NCBI GenBank assembly: GCA_964370735.1
Contig: CAYJLC010000004.1
Coordinates: forward strand, 31,342-95,341
Source of the DNA: CAYJLC01 sp964370735
GTDB taxonomy: Bacteria; Bacillota; Clostridia; Oscillospirales; Butyricicoccaceae
Length of the DNA: 64,000 nucleotides
Direction of reading: 5' to 3'
Part shown: piece by piece, positions 8,057 to 16,197 of the stretch
Layout: each line of letters opens with the position of its first letter
Position numbering within the stretch: position 1 is the stretch's first letter
Notes under the pieces: generated by a model
Databases searched by the model: none
Told to the model about the DNA's origin: nothing
Seen by the model: the letters and a program-made list of their open reading frames with translations, nothing else
Translations under genes and position numbers: made by a program

Positions 8057-8482
8057 ATGCTTAGAAATATACCAAATAATATCTCGGCTGAGCTGCTTAA
8101 AATTCTAATGGAAATGGGGCATGGCGATGAAATTTGTATCGCTGATGCGAACTACCCTAAATTCGGTCATGCTAAAAATGTTGTAGACTGCACAGGACTT
8201 GAGATTTCAGAACTAATGGATAGCATTTTATCGCTAATGCCATTAGACCAATATGCTGAAAATCCAACTATATTTATGGCTGTTTTACCAAACGACCCTT
8301 ATGTTCCAGAAATTTGGGAAAAGTATAGAGAAATCGGCAATAAATATGAAAAAGACGGTTTACGCGAAGAAACTATCAATAAATTTGATTTCTATGAAAG
8401 AGCAAAAAATGCTTATGCAACTATCACAACAAGCGAAAAAGCATTATATGCTAATGTAATTATCAAAAAAGGTGTTCTATAA
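8057..8482 (+). CDS. RbsD/FucU family sugar mutarotase
   Basis: A 141-residue protein of the RbsD/FucU family, which interconverts sugar anomers (ribose, fucose and related sugars). The N-terminal MLRNIPNNISAELLKILMEM, the GHGDEICIADANYP motif with the catalytic-type histidine, and the C-terminal YANVIIKKGVL tail are diagnostic. ATG 8057 is used, since the in-frame ATG at 8045 overlaps the GGAGG ribosome binding site. FucU-like proteins often serve catabolism of L-fucose or galactose-related sugars, which fits a galactan or fucan source but does not prove it. Confidence 0.88.
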   Translation: MLRNIPNNISAELLKILMEMGHGDEICIADANYPKFGHAKNVVDCTGLEISELMDSILSLMPLDQYAENPTIFMAVLPNDPYVPEIWEKYREIGNKYEKDGLREETINKFDFYERAKNAYATITTSEKALYANVIIKKGVL

Positions 8483-8495
8483 TAAGGAGTTTCAG

Positions 8496-9785
8496 ATGAA
8501 AAATCAATTAAAATCAATTTTAGAAGCAAGAAAAACTAATAAAAACATCGGTGTGCCATCTTATTGCACAGCAAATGATTTAGTGTTAAAAGCACTTTTA
8601 ATCAATGCTGCAAAAACAAATAGACCAGTTTTAATCGAGGCTACTGCAAATCAAGTTAATCAATTTGGTGGATATACAGGCATGAAACCACAAGACTTCA
8701 CAAACTTTGTTTATGCTATTGCTGACGAAGTTTCTTGCCCAAAAGAGCTAATAATTTTAGGTGGTGACCACTTAGGACCGCTTACTTTTGCAAAAGAAGA
8801 TGAAGAAAAAGCAATGGAACTTTCGAAAGAATTAGTTCGCGAGTATGTTTTGGCTGGATTTACAAAAATTCACCTTGACACTTCTATGAAAGTCGGTTCT
8901 GACAGCAAAGATGAGATGTTAAAAACAGAAGTTATCGCAAAGCGTGGAGCGATTTTATATGATGTTTGTATAAAAGCTTTTGAAGAAATCGAAAGCGAAG
9001 ATAAAGTTCGCCCAGTATTTATTATTGGTTCAGAAGTTCCAATCCCTGGCGGTGCGACAGAGGAAGAAGAAGGCATTTCTGTAACAAAAGTAGCTGATTT
9101 TAAAGATACTGTCGATACATATAGACGCGTTTTTAAAGAATTAGGCTACGACAATGCTTTTGATGATATCATTTCTGTTGTTGTTCAACCTGGTGTTGAA
9201 TTTGGTGATGCACAAGTATTTTTATACGATAGCGAAGAGGCAGCAGACCTTTGTGGTTCATTAAAAGATTATGAAAATATTTGTTTTGAAGGACATTCTA
9301 CTGACTATCAAACAAAAGAATGCTTAAAATCAATGGTAGAAGATGGAATTGCGATTTTAAAAGTAGGTCCTGCGCTTACTTATCGTCTAAGAGAAGCACT
9401 TTTTGCACTTTCTTATATTGAAAATAGCGTAGTGAGTGTTGATAAACGATCATATTTTATTGAAGTTTTAGAAGAAACTATGCTAAAAAACCCAAATAAC
9501 TGGAATAAGCATTATCATGGAGATGAAACTCAGCTGAAAATCGCAAGAAAATACAGCTATTCTGATAGATGCAGATATTATATGTCAGATGAAAATATCA
9601 AAAATACAATCACAAAACTTTTAGATAATCTTAAAGATATGGAACTTCCGATGAATATTTTACATCAATTTATGCCTGCACAATACGATAAAATAATGCA
9701 TGGTGAAATCAAAAACGATATTAACGACATACTAAATGATGCTATTTTAGAAATTCCAAAAGATTACGAATATGCAACAATTTAA
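8496..9785 (+). CDS. gatZ: GatZ/KbaZ family protein (tagatose-bisphosphate aldolase second subunit or epimerase-like)
   Basis: A 429-residue protein of the GatZ/KbaZ family. In enterobacteria these are needed for full activity and stability of the GatY/KbaY tagatose-1,6-bisphosphate aldolase; some relatives act as ketose epimerases. The N-terminus (GVPSYCTANDLVLKA, LIEATANQVNQFGGYTGM) and the LGGDHLGP motif are typical. ATG 8496 follows AAGGAGTTTCAG. It closes the cluster that opens with GatY. The intervening kinase is FGGY rather than the PfkB-type tagatose-6-phosphate kinase, so the route is not the textbook one and a 4-epimerase role is a real alternative. Confidence 0.85.
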   Translation: MKNQLKSILEARKTNKNIGVPSYCTANDLVLKALLINAAKTNRPVLIEATANQVNQFGGYTGMKPQDFTNFVYAIADEVSCPKELIILGGDHLGPLTFAKEDEEKAMELSKELVREYVLAGFTKIHLDTSMKVGSDSKDEMLKTEVIAKRGAILYDVCIKAFEEIESEDKVRPVFIIGSEVPIPGGATEEEEGISVTKVADFKDTVDTYRRVFKELGYDNAFDDIISVVVQPGVEFGDAQVFLYDSEEAADLCGSLKDYENICFEGHSTDYQTKECLKSMVEDGIAILKVGPALTYRLREALFALSYIENSVVSVDKRSYFIEVLEETMLKNPNNWNKHYHGDETQLKIARKYSYSDRCRYYMSDENIKNTITKLLDNLKDMELPMNILHQFMPAQYDKIMHGEIKNDINDILNDAILEIPKDYEYATI

Positions 9786-9842
9786 AGGCTTACTATAAAA
9801 AAAGTTCAAATATTTGCAAGTTAAATGCAACGATATACCCTA

Positions 9843-9881
9843 CACCTAGATAATAACGAATGATTTGTTATTATCTAGGTG
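9843..9881. promoter_or_regulatory. Perfect 15-bp inverted repeat before the AraC regulator gene
   Basis: CACCTAGATAATAAC and GTTATTATCTAGGTG are separated by nine bases. No T-run follows on either strand (plus-strand continuation GCATTTCAATT), so it is a poor intrinsic terminator. It may be a protein-binding site or an RNA element. Confidence 0.55.
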
Positions 9882-10002
9882 CATTTCAATTAAAGTGCAA
9901 GTTTGAGGTATTTATGTAAAAGCTATTAAATTTAGTGTTTGCCTTGAAAATGTTCGTAAAATATGTTAAACTTGACTTGTATCAACTAACAAAGGAGATT
10001 AT

Positions 10003-12081
10003 ATGAAATCTACACTTTCAAAATATTTAATCACATATATTGCAATTTTTACAGCTTTTGTTGTTGGCTATTTTTTGCTGTTTGAAGTGCAAGTTAGAAA
10101 CGAATTTTTAGAAAAAAACAACCAAAATCGCTTAAGTTCTGTAAATTACACGATGAACGTTCTTGCAAATCAATTCAATCAACTTCAAAATTTAAGTATT
10201 TCGATTAACGAAGAAATCAGCCTTGAAACTTTAGGTTTTGACAGCACTTCTCGATTTAAAATTGGAAATATCATCAACGATAATAAACGACAAAATTTGC
10301 TGATTTCGGATATAATTTATATTGATAACACAGAAAAAGAGTATATTTCTAGCTCCTTTGTTATTAATTTTACTGATGATGGTTATATTTTAGAAACACA
10401 ATATGATGAGATTTTTTTGCCGTATGATAGGCTCATTCAAAATCCGATTATGGAGCTTTTGAGCGTCACTGGTGAAACAGAAAATCAATTAATTTTTCTC
10501 CCTAAAAATAACTCTGCAAACAAGATAACGCTCTTTGTAATCGATAAATTTAACCTTGAAACCTATTTTAACCTTAGTAGTGATTTTAGCTCGCTTGGAA
10601 TTATAGACAGCACGTCTAATGAAATTTTGTATGAAATCGGTGAAGAGTGCATAAATATTGATGGAAGTTCACTGAACTCCACATATTATGAAGAAGATGG
10701 GCATTTTTACTATATTTCAAGTGAACTTTTGGGTAGCTTTAAGGTTTTTGGTAGCCAATCTATCGAAAATCTATTCTACGCCGAAAATTCTTTGTTTGAA
10801 AATGTATACTATGGTTTGTTTTTGTTTGCGATTATTATTTTAATTTTTATTGTTATTTCGCTCCGTTTAACGTATGTTCCACTATATAAACTTGCGAAAA
10901 AACTATCAACAGAAGGCAATTTGGATAAGAATTTCTTAAAACTTATTGATGATGCATATAGCGACCAAACGAGCAAATCGCTTAATCTTGAAAATGAGGT
11001 TAATGACTATAAATCAGCAATAAAATACTATGTTTTAGGAGATTTAGTTCGCAATGACACTGTTGCAGATGAACAATTTGACGAAATTTTTAAGAGTGAC
11101 CGAGAGCATTTATTCTATATAGTGAAAATTTTCAATAATAACAACTCACTTGCAACTGAAGTTAGGTCTGCGCTTGGTGAAAATTCTGTCTGTATTTTGC
11201 TTAATAGCGATGTTCGTTCGCATACGTTGCTTGTCGATTTCTATGCCAAAACAATTGATAAAAACGAGAAAATCCTCAATCTTTTCGAAAAGATTTGTCA
11301 AAAATACGACTGCAAAGCAGGAATTAGTGCAAAATCTTCTGATGTAAATCAATTAACTTCGTTATATAATAATGTTAAATTCATAACCGAAGATTTGTTC
11401 TTAGATAAAAATATTTTACAATATAGCGATGATTTGCGACCAAAAGATGCAAAATTCACTAGAATTTACGATAATATTGCAAAATTTGATGATTTATTTA
11501 TCGAAAAAGAATATAAAGAGATTAAATCAGTTTTAGATGAGCTATTGATATCATTAAATGATAGGACGCTGCCAGAATTTTATATAAAATGTATCTTAAC
11601 CGATATAATAACTGTGATTTTTAAATATAACCACAATGTCGAAGGCGAAATTTCAATGAAATTGCTTAATTTAGTGCGACATCACGATTATTTTGATGAA
11701 AAGCAACAAATTTCCGATATTCTGCACTCGATAATATATGATAATGAAAATTTAACTGCAAATATTAGCGTAGATTTAATTAAAAATTACATTTTAGAAA
11801 ACTATGCTGATGTTAATTTTTCTCTGCAAAAACTAGCGCTTGATTTTAATGTGAGTTCGGCGTATCTAAGCTTTTTGTTCAAGAAACATACGAACATAAC
11901 GCTTTCGGATTATGTTTGGCAGTTAAGGCAGGAGCAAATTATAAAGTATTTAGCAGAAACTGATTTAACTATTGAAGAAATAAGCATAAAAGTTGGCTAT
12001 GATAATGTGTCAAGTCTTAGACGAAAATTCAAAAAAGAGACAGGCAAGACACCACATCAATTTAGAAAAAATGACAAATAG
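10003..12081 (+). CDS. Membrane-bound AraC-family regulator with extracellular sensor
   Basis: A 692-residue single-chain sensor-regulator. A transmembrane helix near residues 7-28 and a second near 263-286 bracket an extracellular domain of about 230 residues. A cytoplasmic linker region follows, and the last ~100 residues form an AraC-type double helix-turn-helix (VNFSLQKLALDFNVSSAYLS and IEEISIKVGYDNVSSLRRKF). Such proteins commonly sit beside LplB/YtcP-type ABC importers in Firmicutes and activate them when oligosaccharide is sensed outside the cell. Here it directly precedes such an importer and a polysaccharide lyase/sulfatase set, so it is the likely local activator. ATG 10003 follows AAAGGAG. 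Confidence 0.9.
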   Translation: MKSTLSKYLITYIAIFTAFVVGYFLLFEVQVRNEFLEKNNQNRLSSVNYTMNVLANQFNQLQNLSISINEEISLETLGFDSTSRFKIGNIINDNKRQNLLISDIIYIDNTEKEYISSSFVINFTDDGYILETQYDEIFLPYDRLIQNPIMELLSVTGETENQLIFLPKNNSANKITLFVIDKFNLETYFNLSSDFSSLGIIDSTSNEILYEIGEECINIDGSSLNSTYYEEDGHFYYISSELLGSFKVFGSQSIENLFYAENSLFENVYYGLFLFAIIILIFIVISLRLTYVPLYKLAKKLSTEGNLDKNFLKLIDDAYSDQTSKSLNLENEVNDYKSAIKYYVLGDLVRNDTVADEQFDEIFKSDREHLFYIVKIFNNNNSLATEVRSALGENSVCILLNSDVRSHTLLVDFYAKTIDKNEKILNLFEKICQKYDCKAGISAKSSDVNQLTSLYNNVKFITEDLFLDKNILQYSDDLRPKDAKFTRIYDNIAKFDDLFIEKEYKEIKSVLDELLISLNDRTLPEFYIKCILTDIITVIFKYNHNVEGEISMKLLNLVRHHDYFDEKQQISDILHSIIYDNENLTANISVDLIKNYILENYADVNFSLQKLALDFNVSSAYLSFLFKKHTNITLSDYVWQLRQEQIIKYLAETDLTIEEISIKVGYDNVSSLRRKFKKETGKTPHQFRKNDK

Positions 12082-12086
12082 AAAGT

Positions 12087-12111
12087 AGAGTTGGTTTTCC
12101 AACTCTTTTTC
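12087..12111 (+). terminator. Terminator of the AraC regulator gene
   Basis: AGAGTTGG-tttt-CCAACTCT followed by TTTTT starts 5 bases after the stop. The remaining gap to 12508 is AT-rich and holds one promoter (12413-12441); I see no gene in it. Confidence 0.92.
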
Positions 12112-12412
12112 TTATATAGTTTTGTTTTTAGCTTAAATATTGCCTGTGAAAGTCAAAATGACCATAAATTTGTGAATTATGATAATAAAATCAAACGGAT
12201 TTTCTCGAAAATCAATTTTTGACAACTTTTTGCTACTGTAAGTGCTGAAATAGATAAACAATGACTATTTTAGCAACTTTTTAGACTTGTGCAAATTGCT
12301 ATTTGATTACTTAAAAATTGTGCATTTTTTTATTTTTTGGTTAAAATTTGTGCGTTTTTACTTGAAAAATCTCTAAAAACACAATTTTTAACCACGAAAT
12401 AAATATTGAATC

Positions 12413-12441
12413 TTGAAAATACTATACATCTGACCTATAAT
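12413..12441 (+). promoter_or_regulatory. Promoter of the ABC importer operon
   Basis: TTGAAA at 12413-12418 and TATAAT at 12436-12441 have a 17-base spacer. It lies about 70 bases before the first permease gene, within a long gene-free stretch suited to AraC-type regulation. Confidence 0.65.
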
Positions 12442-12508
12442 GAAATTACACAAAAACACTGAAATAATACGGCGATTTTTGTTGTAATTACACAAAGGAG
12501 GAGTTTAG

Positions 12509-13507
12509 GTGGTAGATTCAAAAATATCCAAAAACAAACAAGTCAAAGCAAGTTTTAAAAGTTCATCTACAAAAAAACAAGATAAAGAACTTTTAAGAAA
12601 GAATAATTTAAAAAAGTTTAAGCAGTCAATTCCGTTATATGTGATAATGCTTATTCCATTAATTTTCTTTATTATTTTCAAATATGTACCTATGTATGGT
12701 CTACAAATTGCATTTAGAGATTATACAACAACAGGGGGAATTTGGGGTAGTGAATGGGTTGGAATGGATAATATAATGCGTTTCGTAAATTCATATAATT
12801 TCGAACAGATTATGTTTAATACAATTTCAATCAGTGTATATCAGCTTTTGGTATCTTTTCCTTTGACAATCTGTTTTGCACTAGTTTTAAACTCAGCGCG
12901 AACAGGAAAATTCAAAAAAGCAGTACAAATGATAACTTATGCACCTCACTTTATATCAGTTGTTGTAATGTGTGGTTTGATTTTGCAAGTTTTACAACCA
13001 AGAACTGGTGTTGTAAACATAATGCTTTCAGGCTTAGGCTTTGAAGAAATAAATTTCATGGGCGAAGCTTCTATGTTTTCTTCGATTTATGTATGGTCTG
13101 GAATTTGGCAGAATGTAGGCTGGGGCACAATAATTTACCTTTCAGCACTTTCAAGCATCGATTCTGAACTATATGAGGCTGCTGAAATAGATGGTGCGTC
13201 GAAATTCCAAATTGTACGCCATATTGATATTATGGGTATTTTACCAATGATTATCACTATGCTAATTATGGATGTTGGACGTATTTTACAAGTAGGTTTC
13301 CAAAAGGTTTTATTACTTCAAAATGGACTGAATATATCATCTTCCGAAGTTATTCAAACTTATGCCTATAAAATCGGTTTAGCATCAGATATTCCTGATT
13401 TTTCATATTCGGCAGCAATCGGACTTTTCACAAGCTTAATTAACTTTACACTTCTTATAATTGTAAATAGAATTGCCAGAAAATGTTCGGACAATAGTTT
13501 ATGGTAA
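12509..13507 (+). CDS. ABC sugar importer permease, LplB type
   Basis: A 332-residue inner-membrane permease of the CUT1 oligosaccharide importers (LplB/YteP type). A lysine-rich cytoplasmic N-terminus is followed by six predicted membrane segments. The EAA loop that contacts the ATPase is AAEIDGASKFQIVRHIDI. Translation starts at GTG 12509, six bases after AAAGGAGGAG. It is the first gene of the transporter operon and forms a heterodimer with the next gene product. The operon has no ATPase gene, as is usual for this subfamily, which borrows a shared MsmK-like ATPase encoded elsewhere. Confidence 0.93.
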   Translation: MVDSKISKNKQVKASFKSSSTKKQDKELLRKNNLKKFKQSIPLYVIMLIPLIFFIIFKYVPMYGLQIAFRDYTTTGGIWGSEWVGMDNIMRFVNSYNFEQIMFNTISISVYQLLVSFPLTICFALVLNSARTGKFKKAVQMITYAPHFISVVVMCGLILQVLQPRTGVVNIMLSGLGFEEINFMGEASMFSSIYVWSGIWQNVGWGTIIYLSALSSIDSELYEAAEIDGASKFQIVRHIDIMGILPMIITMLIMDVGRILQVGFQKVLLLQNGLNISSSEVIQTYAYKIGLASDIPDFSYSAAIGLFTSLINFTLLIIVNRIARKCSDNSLW

Positions 13508-13518
13508 GGTGGTAGAAT

Positions 13519-14430
13519 ATGAATAGTTTTAATTTAGTTTTCAAAAAAGGTGTTAGCACATCTGATAGAGTTTTCGTTTTCTTAGTTTATGCAATAATCG
13601 CTTTCGCAGGACTTGTCGCACTTTATCCACTGATTTATGTTGTAAGTGCCTCATTTAGCTCGGCTGATGCACTAATTAACGGAGAAGTTGTGCTGTTTCC
13701 TGTCGATTTTTCGCTCGAAGCATATAAAATGGTATTTGAGTATAATGATGTATGGACTGGTTATGCAAATACGATTTTTATAACGTTGATAGGTACAACT
13801 CTAAACGTGATTTTAACGCTTATGCTTGCATATCCACTCTCTAGAAAATCACTTTTCGGAAGAAAACAACTTACGTTCCTTTTAACATTTACAATGATGT
13901 TTTCGGCGGGTTTAATCCCTACATATTTACTTATGGACGATTTAGGGCTTGTAGGTTCAAGATTTGCGATTATTCTTTTAGGGTTACTTCCTGTTAGAAA
14001 CGTAATATTAGCAAGAACTTTCTATAAAGAAACAATAGGCGATGAACTTATTGAGGCTGCAAAAATCGATGGTGCTAATGAATATGTAATACTTCTTCAA
14101 ATTGTAGCCCCACTTTCAAAAGCAATTTTAGCAGTTATCGCGTTGTTTACTTTCGTTGATTTCTGGAATGAATTTTTCAACTCGATGATTTATCTTAGAG
14201 ATTTAGAATATTATCCACTGCAACTTATTTTAAGAGAAATTCTTATGATGGCAAATATCGACCCTACTGTTATGCCACTTGACCCTGAAACACAAAATGC
14301 ACTTGAGGGAATGAGTGAGCTTCTAAAATACGCAGTTATCGTAGTATCAAGCGTGCCTGTTATGTGTATCTTCCCACTTGTGCAAAAGCATTTTGTGCGT
14401 GGAGTTATGTCAGGTGCTGTTAAAGGTTAA
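13519..14430 (+). CDS. ABC sugar importer permease, YtcP type
   Basis: A 303-residue partner permease of the CUT1 importer (YtcP/YesQ type). It has six predicted membrane segments and the EAA motif AAKIDGANEYVILLQIVAPL. The C-terminus, LVQKHFVRGVMSGAVKG, is the characteristic end of this family. It follows the first permease by 11 bases and precedes the binding protein gene, the standard order permease-permease-binding protein for this group. The transported compound is unknown; neighbours suggest a sulfated oligosaccharide. Confidence 0.94.
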   Translation: MNSFNLVFKKGVSTSDRVFVFLVYAIIAFAGLVALYPLIYVVSASFSSADALINGEVVLFPVDFSLEAYKMVFEYNDVWTGYANTIFITLIGTTLNVILTLMLAYPLSRKSLFGRKQLTFLLTFTMMFSAGLIPTYLLMDDLGLVGSRFAIILLGLLPVRNVILARTFYKETIGDELIEAAKIDGANEYVILLQIVAPLSKAILAVIALFTFVDFWNEFFNSMIYLRDLEYYPLQLILREILMMANIDPTVMPLDPETQNALEGMSELLKYAVIVVSSVPVMCIFPLVQKHFVRGVMSGAVKG

Positions 14431-14453
14431 ACATTATTATTAAGGAGAATATT

Positions 14454-16142
14454 ATGAAAAAATTAACATCAATTATTTTAAGTGCGACTATGCTTTTAAG
14501 TCTAGTTGCTTGCACACCACAAAATGAGATTGACAATGAAATACCAGAAATTACTGAACCAGTAACACAAGAAACAGGTGACCCTAATGTTAATCCTGCT
14601 GGTGAGTTTCCTATTGTAAAAGAACCTATTACGCTTAAAGTTTTAGCTTCTCAAATGGCAAATGTTGAAGATTTAAAGACAAATGACTTTACAAAGCGTC
14701 TTGAAGAACTTACAAACATTAAACTAGAATGGGAAATCGTTCCTGCAACTTCTGCTCAAGAGAGATTAAATGTTCTTCTTGCAACAGGTGGTGATTTACC
14801 GGATATTTTACTAGGATTTGACATTAAAATGCCACAACAAATTGCATTTGGCGAAGAGCAACAAATGTTTGTTGATATGTCACCATATTTAGATACTTAT
14901 GCACCGAATATCAAAGAAGTATACGAAGATGTTCCGCTATTAGAAGATATGTCTAGAACACCAAACGGTGGGCTTTATGCAATTTCTGGTGTTGAAGAAA
15001 CGTATCATGTTAAGTTCCAACAAAAAGCATGGATTCAAAATTCGTATCTTGAAGCATTAGACACAGAACTTCCTACAAATACAGACGAATTTAAAGATTT
15101 ACTTATCGCAATTCGTGATGAAGACCCAAATGGCAATGGTGAACAAGACGAAATTCCATATATCGGGGCAACAACAGGCTGGAGTTTACCAATCGTTCCG
15201 TTTACAATGTCAGCTTTTATCGACTATTATAACATAGACGGTGTACCAACCGATATCGCATTTACAGTAGAAGATGGAAATATTGAAATTGCTGCTGATA
15301 AAGACGGTTTCAAAGAAGGATTAATGTACTTAAATGACCTTGTAAACGAAGGTTTGCTTGATCCACTTTCATTCACACAAGATCAAAAACAGCTAAAAAC
15401 TCTTACAGGTAACGAAAACGATATCGTAGGTATTTTCACAGCAGGTGCTCCTGGTGGTGGCGTTAATGGTGCTGATAATCAATTAAAATGGACAGCAGTT
15501 CCTCCTCTTGAAGGCCCATCTGGCGAAAATTACACAAGATATATTCCAATGTCACTTTCTTATGGTAGATACGCAATAACTAACCAATGCGAAAACGTTG
15601 AGGCGGCTGTTCGTCTTGTAGACTATCTAATGTCACGCGAAGGAACTCTTAATTCGTCAATCGGTGTTGAGGGTGTTGACTGGGAATGGAATACTGACGA
15701 GAACGTTAAAGGCCTAAATGGTGATACAGCAGTTTATATTAGACATACTCCTTATGGCGTTCAACAAAATGTGAACTGGGACAAAATGGCTCCTCTAAAT
15801 TTAGTTGATGAATTTAGAAATGGTCAGGCAGCGCCAGAGGGTGCTTCTAACATAGAAGGTATGCTATATAAAGAATCAGAAGAGAAATATGCTCCAGTGA
15901 ATACTGAAAAATATATTTTACCAGTAGCAATTCCAGATGAAGACCAAAACGACTTCACAGACATTTCAACTTCACTTGAAACGTATTTAAAACAAAGTGT
16001 GGCTGAGTTTGTAGTTGGTGTTCGTTCATTCGACGATTGGGACACACACGTTGCGACAATTGAATCTATGGGCGCTGAGCGTTTTGAAGAAATCATCAAT
16101 AATGCTTATGCAAATCAATACGGAACTTTAGGTTTAGAATAA
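14454..16142 (+). CDS. Extracellular solute-binding lipoprotein of the sugar ABC importer (LplA type)
   Basis: A 562-residue lipoprotein that captures the oligosaccharide outside the membrane. The signal peptide ends in the lipobox LVAC with lipidated C20, followed by an acidic, threonine-rich tether. The size of about 560 residues and the RLEELTNIKLEWEIVP and LLATGGDLPDILLG motifs match the large LplA-type binding proteins that pair with LplB/YtcP permeases. It begins at ATG 14454 after AAGGAG. An imperfect hairpin follows the stop and may lower read-through into the enzyme genes. Confidence 0.93.
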   Translation: MKKLTSIILSATMLLSLVACTPQNEIDNEIPEITEPVTQETGDPNVNPAGEFPIVKEPITLKVLASQMANVEDLKTNDFTKRLEELTNIKLEWEIVPATSAQERLNVLLATGGDLPDILLGFDIKMPQQIAFGEEQQMFVDMSPYLDTYAPNIKEVYEDVPLLEDMSRTPNGGLYAISGVEETYHVKFQQKAWIQNSYLEALDTELPTNTDEFKDLLIAIRDEDPNGNGEQDEIPYIGATTGWSLPIVPFTMSAFIDYYNIDGVPTDIAFTVEDGNIEIAADKDGFKEGLMYLNDLVNEGLLDPLSFTQDQKQLKTLTGNENDIVGIFTAGAPGGGVNGADNQLKWTAVPPLEGPSGENYTRYIPMSLSYGRYAITNQCENVEAAVRLVDYLMSREGTLNSSIGVEGVDWEWNTDENVKGLNGDTAVYIRHTPYGVQQNVNWDKMAPLNLVDEFRNGQAAPEGASNIEGMLYKESEEKYAPVNTEKYILPVAIPDEDQNDFTDISTSLETYLKQSVAEFVVGVRSFDDWDTHVATIESMGAERFEEIINNAYANQYGTLGLE

Positions 16143-16149
16143 TTTAGAT

Positions 16150-16184
16150 AGGGGCGAGGGTTTGACCCTTTCCCCTTATTTTTA
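16150..16184 (+). terminator. Possible intercistronic hairpin/partial terminator after the binding protein gene
   Basis: AGGGG..AGGG-tttga-CCCT..CCCCT is an interrupted stem followed by TATTTTTAT. In this position it could protect the transporter mRNA or reduce expression of the downstream enzyme genes. Confidence 0.5.
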
Positions 16185-16197
16185 TAAAGGAGAAAGT

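Noticed and set aside
12112..12412. Small gene or riboswitch in the 400-base gap before the ABC operon
   Set aside because: The stretch is very AT-rich, with no ribosome binding site, reading frame or recognisable aptamer; only the promoter at 12413 is supported.
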